A DNA stretch of 64,000 nucleotides from Cristatella mucedo (Eukaryota; Bryozoa; Phylactolaemata; Cristatellidae). The first letter of the stretch is position 1; each line of letters starts with the position of its first letter. The stretch lies in assembly GCA_009760855.2 (NCBI GenBank), contig WPIO01000022.1:3463501-3527500 (forward strand). Direction: 5' to 3'. Below, piece by piece: positions 1 to 11,720 of the stretch. The translations under genes were made by a program, and so were the position numbers. The notes under the pieces are model-generated. The model was not told the DNA's origin. It saw nothing but the letters and a program-made list of their open reading frames with translations, and made no database searches.

Positions 1-85
1 AATAATAATAATAATGCACTTGATAAAGTGCCCTCAGAGAAATCAACCTCTTTCTACGCGCTTTAAATTTGCTGCAAAGGGACAC
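1..85 (-). mobile_element. CR1/L2-group LINE 3' tail fragment
   Basis: Starts with (AAT)n, then the complement of the family 3' stem-loop (GCCCTCAGAGA...TCTCTTTCTACGCGC) and TTTGCTGCAAAGG. Only the terminal part of the 3' UTR remains. Bases 86-300 show nothing recognisable. Confidence 0.75.
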
Positions 86-300
86 CCATTTAGTCAACAT
101 TACACTCGTTTTATCAATATATAAGAAAAAATCAGAGAAAACATGATATATTAGATGTTACAGATACCGAATTATCATTACTGTGCAATTAACTACGCAG
201 TCAGTTCTTACGTGACCACTAACCTATGAAAATATTGCAAATTATTCTATGATTAAGTGATGAACATGAAAATGTACTGAACGGCAAAGAAAATAGTTCT

Positions 301-485
301 TATAATAATAATAATAATATTGCACTTGATAAAGCGCCCTCAGAGAACTTAATCTCTTTCTAGGCGCTTTACATTTGCTGCAAAGTGATACGCAATAGAA
401 TAGTAAGTAAAATCATGCTTGAAAAACAAACAAAATGAATAACATGGTTAGGGGTTACATGCACTGGGTCAGCATGCCCACACAC
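301..485 (-). mobile_element. LINE 3' UTR fragment
   Basis: (AAT)n tail, complete stem-loop and about 100 bp of 3' UTR ending around AACATGGTTAGGGG and GGTCAGCATGC, shared with the copies at 2846, 20843 and 48686. It is truncated before any coding sequence. The following bases to 865 are unassigned. Confidence 0.8.
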
Positions 486-865
486 AAGGAGTGGTCCAGC
501 GGCTGCACCTGGCGTTGAAGGATTTGCGGGGGTGTTCGAATACATAGGCTTACAGTCCATACGTGCAGTAATTTTAATTTTAATTGTATAACAATGGTGC
601 ATAATTGACCCAGACAACCTAGCGGCGCTATATCATTTTCACTATCTCGATCAACTTTTTAAAGAATATATTTGAAATTACCAAAATCCAGCCCACTATC
701 ACAATCAGTTCAGATTCACAATTGAGCCAGTCTTTTTTATTTTATTTAATTTTTAGACTAAAAATGTGTGTGGATTTTTGGATACTTAGCCACCAGACCT
801 TAAGACTCCCGCGAATTCGTTTCACCTGCTTCAGTCGCCAGCGGCTAATGGCGGCCTTTGGCTTC

Positions 866-940
866 ATAATACATTTGTGCAGTGCCCTCAGAGAACTTAA
901 TCGCTCTCTCGAGGCACTTTGCATGTGCTGTAAAGGTAGC
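866..940 (-). mobile_element. LINE 3' tail fragment
   Basis: Contains GCAGTGCCCTCAGAGAACTT and a decayed second stem arm (GAGGCACTTTGC) followed by TGCTGTAAAGG, the same order as other tails. There is no ATT repeat at its end. Confidence 0.6.
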
Positions 941-1254
941 ATGATCGACCTTAGGCCTTTTAGACTGGGAGTATCAATGATGGCAGCACTGGAAGAAGCA
1001 AGCGGTAGGAAAGATGGCCTGTAATAGCTGATTAGTACAAGAGGATGAATTGAAAGAGATCGTGTGGTTCGCTAACCGGGGGGGGGGTCGTTGTCAGCTG
1101 GATTGCCCTGTTTGAAGCTCAAGACTTGAGTCCTACCGTTATTGCCTTGCGAGTCTTGGGATCGGACTTAGTAATGGCTGCGTCTTCTATCTACGTATTT
1201 CCTGGTTGTATGAGTGGTTTTGGAAACAGGTATAATATGTCAGGCTATATTTTA

Positions 1255-1400
1255 ATGGGTAGCACTTTTTAAGTGCATGGCTAAGGTCAACATCCTAGAT
1301 GTTGGATAGATCATGGATTTGAGATTTGTACAAGGTGTAGGTAAACAGTTAGATTCCGAAAAGCGGGTGGTACTGTAGCGCCTTGCTGGCCTCGGCTTAA
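1255..1400 (-). mobile_element. LINE RT C-terminal fragment
   Basis: The minus-strand frame gives RRYSTTRFSESNCLP then TNLKS, matching the segment between the thumb and the conserved WNSLP motif in the copy at 3083-3568. No tail is attached. Neighbouring sequence to 1715 is unassigned. Confidence 0.6.
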
Positions 1401-1715
1401 TTTTAGTGCGAACAAGAGCTGTTCGGCGGTGGGCAAGAACTCCTTTGTCCTGGAGCAGTGAGCCAGAGAGGAGCATCAGTGCGGATAGAGAGCAAGAGCT
1501 TAAGAGCAAGCCAGGAAGCTCTGAAACCAGCGGTGGCGATTGGGCCTTTAGAATTGGTCCGATACTCGCGGGAGCTGCTGATTGACGTTGGCTGGCCTGT
1601 AATCCTCGGCCATAACTCTGTCCAAAAAGAATCGTCTATTCGGCATTCAAGCTGGACAGAGGTGCCCTTCCAGTGGCCTAGGGATGGTATCAATTCCTTA
1701 CCGTAATGGGCCACG

Positions 1716-2466
1716 GTGTCGGGCCCAATACCGCTAAGCTCTTGCCCCGTTGTCTCAGCTCGGTATTTAAGAGTCGAGCGACGCTCGTTCTTGGTCTTTT
1801 GTTCGGCTGCGCGCTACGTCATCGCGCTCGTTTCTCTGAAAGCGAGGGAGGAGGGCGGGCTGTTCGCCGGCGATTGACGGGACTGGACGAGGCAGCGCTA
1901 GGAGGATTCGGTGGACTCCACCGAATACGGTCGTATCGCGCCCGAGCTAGCATTTTGTGTTTCTTTTGTGTGTGTGCGCGCTCGCACGCGGTTTCGGCAT
2001 AGGGATTTGCCGGTGCGAGCTAGACGTAGTTGGTGCGGTGTGAGATATTCCGTTGGTTCGGGCTCCTCTTGTCTATTTGGGCCGTTCCCCCTACACACAT
2101 TGGTAGTAAGTGTGGAGACATGTTTCCTCCGCAAGAGTGCTTGAGGTAGTGTGTGAGGTATTCCTGCCGTTAAGGTGGAAGCGGAGCCCTAGTTCTCCGG
2201 TCAGGGTCACGGCTCCGGTTCGGGCTTCTCATCTCATTCGGGTCGTTCCACACAATAGACTTAGGTAGCCTAAGTGCGGGGGGGGGGGGACGTATTCCCT
2301 CCGCAAGAGTTCGCGTGCGGTTGAGAGCGCGTGGGGTGTGGAGATAAAACTGAGCTAGACGCGCAGCGACTTTGTGCGCTTGCGAATAAAGCTCAGTAAA
2401 ATCCCCAAATTTGTGTGTCTCGCTTTCCAATTCACGCCGCCGACTCACGACCCCCTTTAGTAACAG
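1716..2466 (+). repeat. LTR-like block with internal duplication (tentative)
   Basis: Bounded by TGTCGGG... and ...TAGTAACA. It has a TATA-like TATTTAAG near 1765 and AATAAA near 2393, in the order seen in LTR promoters and terminators. It contains two diverged direct copies (about 2055-2140 and 2215-2315) sharing GGTTCGGGCT and TCCGCAAGAGT. No flanking duplication or internal retroelement domain was found, so this is weak. Confidence 0.25.
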
Positions 2467-2845
2467 TTAGACAGTGCCAGAAACGCTCGTTTCGTGGCGG
2501 CCTGCTTATTGCTCGTAGGCGCGAACCAAACGGCATTATGCGATAGGTTACGCCGCTAGCTAAGCGGCAGGTTAAGCCTGCCCTGCCGAGCCTCCGGCGT
2601 TACCGTACGATGCTTAGCCTGGTGGGGGAGCAGATCTGCACTGGGGCACCTCTTAGGTTAGCCGCGATGGGAGCCCTTGCCTTAGCGGGTTTGACTAGTG
2701 CACCTTGTACAGGCCCGGCTCTTGGTCCACCCAGCTCAGGTTAGAATGGAGCTCTGAGCAGGCGGTGCGGTTAGGAGATGGGCCGACTGATGTGGTTGCC
2801 AATGTTGGCTCGACTAGGACACCGGGTTTAGACCCGCTAAAGTTA
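2467..2845. other. Unassigned intergenic
   Basis: Moderately GC-rich sequence with several near-repeats of AGGTTAG but no protein match or clear repeat boundary. It ends at the (AAT)n tail of the next LINE. Confidence 0.4.
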
Positions 2846-3640
2846 GAATAATCATAATAATAATAATGCACTTGATAAAGCACTCTCGGAGAACTCAATC
2901 TCTTTCTAGGCGCTTTAAATTTGCTGCAAAGGGAAATGCAATTGAATGGTGAGTGAATATCATGCTTGATAAACTAACAACACGAATAACATGGTTAGGG
3001 GTGACTTGCACAGGGTCAGCATGCACATGTGGTTAGTGGCAGCATGCACAGTTTCAGCACGCATAAGCACATCAAGGATGAATCACAGGGACCCACTATA
3101 TGCTGTCCTAAATAGGTGTGTTTTCAAGTTCTTTTTAAATGTGGTCAGGTCAGGGGATGTTCTGACGCAAGTCGGCAGTGAGTTCCACGCTTTGGGAGCA
3201 TACGAGCTAAATGCACGGTCTCCAAAGGATTTGAGGTTTTTACGAGGTATTGGTACACTGTTGAATTCCGAAAAGCGGGTGGTACGATGTTTGGCCTGAT
3301 AGGGTAGTATATCTGAGAGATAGGCTGGAGCCAAAGAATGAAGTGACCTAAAAGTGAGCGACAAAACCTTGAAGTCAATCCGTTGCTTGACTGGTAGCCA
3401 GTGCAGGTCGGCCTGAAGTGGTGTATTGTGGCAACTGCGACGTTCACGACAGACAAGCCTAGCTGCGGAGTTTTGCACCAGCTGCAATCGCCTGATTGCA
3501 CATGCTGGTAGGCCAGTAAGCAGTGAGTTGCAGAAGTCGAGACGGGATGTCACGAATGCATGGACCATCTTGGACGTGGTATCCTTATCTAAACAAGCCT
3601 GAGTTTTAGCAATGTTATGAAGCTGAATAGCTGTTAAAGC
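2846..3640 (-). mobile_element. Young 5'-truncated CR1/L2-group LINE
   Basis: The (AAT)n tail, stem-loop and 3' UTR lead into an intact 161-codon frame (3568-3083) for the C-terminal part of the reverse-transcriptase ORF: LLTGLPACAIRRLQLVQNSA, LHWLPVKQRIDFKVLSLTFR, GDRAFSSYAPKAWNSLP, FKKNLKTHLF. This block is typical of Jockey-superfamily LINEs. The catalytic RT core is missing. GTTAGAAT occurs just outside the tail (about 2840) and twice at the truncated end (about 3637 and 3653), consistent with a target-site duplication. Confidence 0.9.
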
Positions 3641-3657
3641 TGTTAGAATGAAAAGCT

Positions 3658-4189
3658 GTTAGAATGAAGCCTGGTGCAGACGGTTCGGTCAGGATGTGCA
3701 CGGACTAATATGCTTAAGTAGAAATTGCAGCTGCCGCGAGGTCAGGAGTTTAGAGGAGAGAGAATATAACGGGACGACTGACAGCTCGGGGCTGCAGCTT
3801 CCGTAGTCGATGCGAGACTACACTTCGAGAGCACGAGAGTCGAACCTACGGCGAGGAACAGCTAAGTGCAACTTCGACTGTGCAGTTGTGTTCTGCTGGC
3901 TACTCAGTTAGCTGCTCGTATCTTAGGGTGCTGTAGCGGTCCGCCTTCGGGGTCGGGACCATCGCTAGCAACGTGTTCGTGCAGTTAACTCCAGTCGGTC
4001 CGGTACGCTCCCCTTAAAGTGCTTCTGCCGGCTCGTAACCACTACTAACAGGCCCACAATAAACTGTCACTTTTGGTTCCCAGCTGTGGCCGCTTGTGTT
4101 TTAACTGCACCGCAGCACTGCATCGCACAGTCCGACGGTAGAGACCGGTAGGAAACTGGGGGACGAGTAATCCCCGAGCAGTTACAGAT
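3658..4189 (+). repeat. Possible LTR-like block
   Basis: The segment begins TGTTAGAATG and ends GCAGTTACA with AATAAA at about 4060, and separates two LINE copies. No coding sequence or paired LTR is visible. It may be a solo element or ordinary unique DNA. Confidence 0.2.
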
Positions 4190-4918
4190 CTGACAGGTAG
4201 GCTGGAGCCAAAGAATGAACGGACCTACATGTAAGTGATAAAACCTTGAAATCGATGCGCTGCGTGACTGGGAGCTAGTGCAGGTCGGCGAAAAGTGGTG
4301 TGATGTGGCAACTGCAATGCTCACGACACACAGGCCTAGCTGCAGAGTTTTGTACCAGCAGCCAGCTCCTGATTGCATAGGCCAGTAGACCAGCAAACAG
4401 TGAGGTGCAGAAGTCAAGCCGGGATGTCACAAATGCATGGAGTAACTTATGTGTGGTATCCCTGTCTAAACAAGCCCGAATTTTAGCAATGTAACCGAAA
4501 GTAGGCAGACTCGAATGTGGAGCTGATGTGGTCATCTAGCTCATGGACACTTTGGAACATGCCACCTAGATTTCGTGCAGATTCAACAGAAGATATGCTG
4601 GCAAACCCCATTTTGAGCATTAGCCTTTCCAATTTTGGAATCACACTTGGTTTGCCCATAACTAGTAAGTTAGTTTTATCATCATTCAATTTAAGAAAGT
4701 TTGCTGCCATCCATGTGCGGATGTCATCAATATATGCAGCAAGAGAATTCAGAGAATTCGATGGAGGGCTGGAACGTGCTAGAAACGATCAACGCATCAA
4801 CGGTACAGCTGAGTGTCATCTGCATAGAATTAAAAGCCTAGATTATGACTGGCAATCGCATCTACAAGAGGGGGGCGTATACACCGTGAAAGAATGGGAC
4901 CAAGCACAGATCCCCGAT
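4190..4918 (-). mobile_element. LINE copy A, RT to C-terminus, no tail
   Basis: Minus-strand frames, broken by frameshifts, read LHAFVTSRLDFCTSLFAGL, LVQNSAARPVCREHC, then upstream MAANFLKLNDDKTNLLVMGK and residues after the catalytic YADD site. It lacks the 3' UTR on the left. On the right it stops abruptly at 4918, where a second copy begins at an RT segment downstream of the point reached. Confidence 0.85.
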
Positions 4919-6753
4919 TTGACTGTGGAGCTGATGTGGTCGTCTAACGAGAGGTCGCTTTGGAATATGACACCTAGATTTCGAGCTGATGCAACTGGAG
5001 ATATGCTGGCAGAGCCAATTTTGAAAGTCAGCCTTTCCAATTTCTGAATAACACTAGGTTTGCCCATAACTAGTAAGTTAGTTTTATCATCGTTTAGTTT
5101 TAGAAAATTTGCTGCCATCCATGATCGGATGTCATCAATGCATGCAGCAAGTGAGTTGAGAGAATTTGAGGTGCTCGAAGGCTGGGAGGGATCAAAGCAA
5201 AGGTACAACTGAGTGTCATCCGCATTGAAGTGAAAGCCTAGATTGTGCTTGGCAATCACATCAGCGAGAGGGAGAGTATAAACGGTGAAAAGGACCGGAC
5301 CTAGCACAGAGCCCTGAGGTACTCCATATTTCAGAGGTTCCTCGGATGATCTTTGTCCATTCACATCAATACTCTGGAGTCTCCCACTGAGAGAGAACCT
5401 GAACCATTACAATGCAGTGACATTGATGCCCAGGCGAGATAATAGACACTCAAGAAGGACTTGGTGATCGATAGTATCAAAAGGTGACGAAAGATCCAGC
5501 CAAACAAGCAGAGATACTCTACCTAAGTCTGCATTCCTAAGTAGGTCGTTATACACCCGAAGCAATGCTGACTCTGTGGAGTGATTAGCTCTAAAGCCAG
5601 ACCGGAACTTAATAGCAAGGTTGGAAGTTTCAATATATGAGTTCAGCTGGTCTGCCACGACTCGTTCCAGTGTCTTCGATAGGAACGGTAGAAGGGAGAC
5701 TGGGCGGAAGTTGCTCGAGTTCCCTGGGTGCAGTGCTATTTCTTGAGCAGTGCCCGACTACAGCCTTTTTGAAAGGTGCTGGGACATGACCCGAGGCTAA
5801 TGACATATTAATGATGTTAGTCATGCATGGCAGCAGCAGATCTATGCATCGTTGAAGCAGGACACTGGGAATAGGGTTCAGAGGACTAGTTAGTTGTCTT
5901 CTTTGATTGGGATATGAACGTCAGGACGAGGTCACTAGTGACCTTGAATGTAGACAAACAGGTGTTGCACGGAATTGAGGGACATGGTTCCAGGGGGGGT
6001 ACTGCCATCTTAAGAGATGGACTCCCTGATCTTGTCTATCTTGTTGACAAATAAGCTGATCATCATAGGGATCACTAGGTGAGAAGCTAACCTGGAAGCG
6101 GTTAAGGAGATGGTTGATCGTCGAAATCACCACTGTTGGATTGTGCATCTGTGAGTTAACAATGTTTTTATTGAAGCTAGACTTGGCCTTTGCTAGGATC
6201 GATTGGTACGATCGACAGTAGTCCTCGTATGCCTGTCGATGGACAGTCAGTCCTGATCTTAGGTATGCTTTTTCATGCTTGCGCTTAGCAGACCTAGCTA
6301 GTTAAATGTCATAGGTCGTCTGGGCGAGGGCGCACAGTGCGCTTAGTCAGAAGTTCAATGTTGTCGAGCATATCAGCTAATGTCGTGTTGTAGCAATCTA
6401 CCAATGATGCAGGTCAGAAGGAGGATTGAGCAGCAGAGGCGAAGCAGATATTCTCGCACGGAAAGCATCGATGTCAAGGGTCTTGAGGTTTTGCTAGTCA
6501 CAGGTGATTTTAGATGAGGAGGAGGGCACACCCTGTAGACTCAATGAGATCTGCATGCGGTCAGATAAGCAGGATTTGGTAATAATTGGTGATGGCAAAG
6601 TGCAGTTGTTTGAAAAAATTCGGTCGAGTGTGTGACCCTTGATGTAAGTACGGCCATGCACATGAGCAACAAGAGACAACGAGTCAGTCAGTGCACGAAA
6701 TTCAGTGCTGAAGGCGTCAGATAAGTTATCAAAACTAATGTTGAAATCATGCA
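4919..6753 (-). mobile_element. LINE copy B, endonuclease end to RT
   Basis: Reading 5' to 3' on the minus strand: an endonuclease end (HDFNISFD, GHTLDRIFS, SCLSDRMQ where relatives have SDH), an EN-RT linker (about 6150-5830), then RT motifs HSTESALLRVYNDLL, FDTIDHQVLL, KYGVPQGSVLGPVLF and NADDTQLYLCF (consensus F/YADD). It ends at DDHISSTVKS. Several stops and frameshifts make it inactive. Its left end abuts copy A in the same orientation and the same RT region, giving a head-to-tail junction. Confidence 0.9.
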
Positions 6754-6835
6754 TAATAATACTAACACACTCGATAAAGCGCCTTCAGAGAACTCAATCT
6801 CTTTCTATGCACTTTATATTTGCTAATGAGGAAAG
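6754..6835 (-). mobile_element. LINE 3' tail fragment
   Basis: (AAT)-like tail, CTCGATAAAGCGCC and the second stem arm (TATGCACTTTA) followed by TTTGCT. It lies directly against the 5' end of LINE copy B. Bases 6836-7030 are unassigned. Confidence 0.75.
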
Positions 6836-7030
6836 ATCAATTTTTTGCCCACAGAATCGAAATAAGATCAGAGAAATCTGAGATAAAGGAATACTTGGTA
6901 CCTAGGTGGGCGATAGACTACTGCCACCATCGGTAGGTTGTTGTCGGGTACTGGTGCAGAACATATGAGCTCATATGGTCTGTCATCAATGACGTAGCGG
7001 TCACATCACACTATTTCTGTCTGAGATTTG

Positions 7031-7135
7031 CACACTCTTTATCAAGCACGGAATTGACTTCAAGATCCTCTCTGGCCTACATGTCGCTTCATTCTCTTGC
7101 ACCAGTCTACCTATCAGACCTCCTGAAGAAGTGGA
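7031..7135 (+). mobile_element. LINE RT C-terminal fragment
   Basis: A plus-strand frame reads IDFKILS and then SFSC near the position of TFRSLHSLAP in intact copies, followed by LPIRPPEE. It is short and decayed. Sequence from 7136 to 7617 shows nothing recognisable. Confidence 0.5.
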
Positions 7136-7617
7136 TTGCATGGCCGCTGCCCAAGAATTGCCATTCCGATAAATGGGATAGCCTCCCACGCCGTGACAGC
7201 CATTCTTACATAGAAAAGAAAAAAACAGCAGAACAGACAAAGCCAGGCTCTCTGCGGTGTGTTGGATTAATCGAACAGATCCACTAAGCGGAGTGAGGCT
7301 ACGAAGTTCGTGAATTTGGTTGAGCTGCTACGCACATGCCAAACGAACGCCATCAACTGAGCTTGCATCGGCAGGTGTGCCGAGCTCGGGCAAAGCATTC
7401 GCACGAATGGTTCTAATTACCAGTCCAATCAATGTGACCGATTGCAGAGCTCCTGCGAAACATTGCTTAGCCATACGTGCTCATTAGACTGTAATTTCTT
7501 ATCGGCCATGCATTTAATCGATTGCGTTAGGGCATACAATAGTATGGCAGCAAGACTAAGATAACAATTCCGGCATACGATTCCTCTTGCTTGAAATTCA
7601 GAGATGACAACCAGTCT

Positions 7618-7670
7618 ATAACAATAATAATAATGTCATTTGTATAGCGCCACAAGAGAGCCAAGACAAG
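7618..7670 (-). mobile_element. SINE/LINE tail fragment
   Basis: The complement reads GGCGCTATACAAATGACATTATTATTATTG, the tail type seen on the tRNA-derived SINEs at 33146 and 55562. No tRNA-like head is evident beside it. Confidence 0.5.
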
Positions 7671-7889
7671 TCAGGCTCAGACAAGCTTGCATAGGCAAAC
7701 AACAATGCTCATGCTTTGACTAGCAAGCAGATGCACGTAAACGACACTCAGGGCCGCTGGTTAGTGGGAGCCATGGTTAGTAATGTGTAATGAATCATGC
7801 ACAGGTAAGTACTCAGAAGCAATAAAAGACAAGTTTGCTCCGAGAGAGAGAAAGCTGAGCGGAACCGATGCTTTTTTTTAGCACTGCTC

Positions 7890-8960
7890 TACATGATGCA
7901 AAGTCAATGTGCGTAGTGACAAAAGCCGTGTACGAACTTCAGATCTGCAGAGCATGCGAACTAGAAGCCCAGTCGCCAGAAAATTTCAATTTAGTGTTGA
8001 GAATGGCGAGACTACCGGAAGCCGAGGAGCGGGTGATGCGAGAGCACACTGGACGAACGAGGAAGTCGGGTAGGCAGGCTGGTGCGAGTGAGTGCAGCTA
8101 CCTATAGTCCAGAGAGAGGATCTTAAAGCCGATTCGGTGCTTGATACGGAGCTAGTGAAGCTCAGACAGAGGTGGTGTCTAATATGCGAGCTATGCCGTT
8201 GACGACAGACCTTACGAGTTGCTGAGTTTTGCACCAGTTGCAGATGTTGAAGTGCACAAGCCAGGATCACTAAAAAAGGAAGTTCTATTAATCTAGACGC
8301 GGTCGCAAACGAGGGAATTCGTTTGGCTGTCGTATTCTTGTCTAAGCACAGTGGAGACAGTGTGCTTTGGTAATGACAAGTCATTTTTGAACAGCACGAC
8401 CGGATTATGAGCCGAGGATGCCGGAGTGATGCTAGACAACTAGATGGCTTCCAATTTGTTGAGTCGATACGGAGGCTGGATGATAAGGATTCTCCGGATG
8501 ACCGAAAGCCATTTACAGGTTCATCTACAGTCTGACGTCTCTGTATGGGGTAGGGCTGGACACCATGTAGCACTGGTCAGTCACCTAGGCGTGTCGAATC
8601 ATGTCACGTTCGCTTACCCTGCCTGGTCAGCATTCCTCAGGTCATCACCAAAACGCAGCAGCACAGTTTCTTTTGAATGATTAGCTCGAACCTCCAATTG
8701 AAACTTGCTAGCAAGATTTGATGAATTCATCTACAGTTGCTGGGCTAGTCTTTCGGGCGCCTTGAATAGGAGTTGGCAGAAGGAATCCTGGATGAAAGGT
8801 ACTTGGATTCTCGTGATCTAGGGTCGGCTTTTCAGGGTTCGGCCTATCTACGTCGGCTTTCAGAGAGGCAAGAAATTGACCGGTAGTGAGGGGTATATTT
8901 ATGATACTTGTTAACGGTGGGCAGCAACAGGGCTAAACGCCTCATGAAAAAATTATTTCT
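7890..8960 (-). mobile_element. Degenerate LINE, linker to RT C-terminus
   Basis: The minus strand reads EKPTLDHE and PSTFHPG in the EN-RT linker, a decayed ANHS(K)ETVLLR RT segment (about 8700), and later LQLVQNSATRKVCRQRHSS with the thumb region. It is more diverged than the 3083-3568 copy and probably an older subfamily, similar to 50930-51570. No 3' UTR was recognised. Confidence 0.75.
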
Positions 8961-11399
8961 GTCCGTACATGTCAATGATCGCTTCGCTGGCATCGCTCAA
9001 CCATTTAGGTAAAGCCTCGGTTGTCGGCGATCCATTCATAGTCAGGCTTTTGGCTGCTGCTCACCCCAGCGAGTCAGGTCAGCCAAAGGTTTGGGCCACC
9101 GATTCGTATACTAAAGCACTTGACATGCTTAATATACCTGCAATCGCTTGGCGTATCGCAATACATCTAAACAAGCGCGAAGAAGAAAAGGCGCGTGCTG
9201 TGCTTGTACTTCTCGAAAACTACCTAGTTGGAATCTCAGGAGCAAAGCACCCAGGAAACAGCGTTCTCAAACCCACGTGGTTAGCGGTTTTTCTGCTCCC
9301 GTAGCCCGAAAAAATGGCCGGCAAATTGTTATTGGCTGTTTCAGCTTCGCTGTTTCGAAGTAAAAGCGGAATTCATAATAGCAGCTTCGTAAGCTAGTAG
9401 GGAAAGCGTACCGAAGCTAATTTTATTGTGGCACTGATAACCATTGTAGCGACTTTCTTATTTTACAGCCCGTAGCCATTCCCCAGCTGCTAAATTTCAT
9501 TGCAGCCAATTCAGAGAATTAGATCGTGTCAATTACGGGGTTGGAAAGGCTTACTCCTAATATCATCTGTGATGCGTAGTAAGACAATGTTTTTTGCACC
9601 ACTCAGGAGGCCTGGTAGCTACGAGTCCAGAATTGTGGATTATGAAGCCCCCCATTCGAAGCTTGTATTCCAAGGTTTATTTTATTGTAGCTTCAATCCA
9701 TCTTTTTTATTTTGAAGACTTAAAAAATTCAACACGTTTCATTTCAGAGGATGAGCGAATTTCGATTAAGTGAATGCATCGTTCAAGGTAGAGGCAAGAC
9801 ATCACAGAAATTGTGTTCAGTATGAAAATATTAAACTAAAAACGAGAGTTTACTGAAAGCTTGCCTAGTACAAAGTGAATTTAGAAATGGGACGAATTAA
9901 CGTTACACGTTTCGCTTTTTTCTTTGGAATTAACATAACCGACTCTGATGAGGAGAATTTAGTTTGCTGTGAAAGTCACATAACCTGGTCGATCGTGTTA
10001 CCGTTAGTCGGACGAACTTGGCTAATTGGATGAAAGAATTAGAGCAACTAGTCTACGAAATTCGTCAGTTTAACGGACGAATTGTCAGCAGCGTACTTGC
10101 CTAATTATGTAGTTGGAATATAGTAGCTAGGATGTCACCCATCGTGAAATGACAGCTCGTGCCGTGCTCAACACATGCAACAGTATAGGATGGCTGTCAG
10201 CGCCAGACAGAAGCACAGTTATCGACCAAGCGCTGCAAGCGAACTATCAGTGCTTGATACATCGCTCCGAAGTTTGATTCGCCGTCGACGAGCTCTGCAG
10301 ACAAAGCAAAGCATTAAACGTTGGACGGGTAGTGAGTGGTGAAAAGCAGAGGGTAACTATACAGGTTCTTTCACGTAATTCGTGGCGTTAGCAGTCCGTT
10401 AGCGTTAGAAGCCCCTGACAGCGAAATAAGGTAGAGAAAGCTCCCGTCAAATTCCATTCCCGATAGCGGCATAGTACATCGAACTCACATTGCCCGGGTC
10501 GATTTGCCTTCTTGTCCTTATCTAATTGGTGTCTATGCATTGTGACACACTAAAAATTGTCGCGGGCTACCCCGGGAGGAGCCTAGGAGTTAGAGCAACG
10601 AATTATGGATTTTGAGGCGCCGTGTTAAAAATCTGCACGTGGTATGGCTTTTTGGCTGTCAACTGACATTAGTGCTACCCGGCGCGGTCCGTGGTTCGGA
10701 GCAAATCTGATGTGCGTTCCAAAAAGTGCCGCGACCGAGATACTGGGTTGGCAAAGTTCACCCTCGCCAGTAAATATTTCATAACAGTAAAATAAAAAAG
10801 CAACGTCAGCTGATTCGATAGCCTCATTTGTATAGTGGCAGATCTTAGCGGCTATGGCCGATTCATGTGGGCAAAATGCCCTTCAGCCATGAGCTACACT
10901 CAAAGAGTACTCAGTACTTGTAGACAATTATCCTTTATGTTAACGCGGTCTTGCCTTAAACTATCTTATCCTAAAAACCATTCACCCTCGCCCCCTACGT
11001 AAATATGACCAAACGAATCTCTTATGCTATCATTGTCTTGAGTCAAGCTAGTATGTCCTCATGCACTATGAAATGCAACGCACCAAACTCTGTCCCGGTC
11101 ATTTTTGCACACTGATAGTTCACGTAATACATACGAAGTCGTCCACCAGAAGCTCGAAACTGAAACGAATGCCCTCAGTTCTATTGCACCTAGTACTTGC
11201 AACTCTCTTCTTTGGGAATGATCCGGCCATAGGTGACCGGCTAGCCATACGTGCAGCGATGCAGTGACTCCGTAAACTTTCCAACTTGCAGATAACAGCA
11301 AATAATGAAAAAAGTGTCACACTCTATATAAGGTGATCCACCATTAAACGAAGAAGCAGATAACCCATTCAAGTTCCTGATTTGCGAGAGATTTATATT
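8961..11399. other. Unassigned intergenic, one 111-codon ORF
   Basis: The plus ORF 8969-9304 is open for 111 codons with a balanced composition (...AHPSESGQPKVWATDS...), but I recognise no family and see no splice context. The rest lacks long ORFs, repeats or RNA signatures that I can support. Confidence 0.35.
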
Positions 11400-11720
11400 A
11401 ATAATTAATTAATAATTTATATTAATAATAATAAAACATCTGTATAGTGCCCTAAAAGAAGTAAATCTCTTTCCTGCACTTTTCATACGCTGGAACGGAA
11501 GCGTGTCGATCGGTTAATAACACGCCCAATTTCAGGACGCGTAAGCACACAGACGATTCACACGAAAGAAGCAAATGCTATGTAGGACAGGGGAGCTTTT
11601 AGCTTCTTTTTAAATTACAACCAGGTGTCGTGACGTCGGACGGTAGAGATTTAAAAACAGCGGAGCACCACTCGGTATCAACAGAAAGCTAAATGCAGCA
11701 GAGATAGGATCTCATGGCTT
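11400..11720 (-). mobile_element. LINE 3' UTR, diverged
   Basis: AAT-rich tail, GTATAGTGCCCTAAAAGAAG, CTTTCCTGCACTTTTCATACGCTGG and further 3' UTR with ACGCGTAAGCACAC, in the same order as younger copies but strongly diverged. It reaches the start of the C-terminal coding part (TTAGCTTCTTTTTAAATTAC). Confidence 0.65.
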
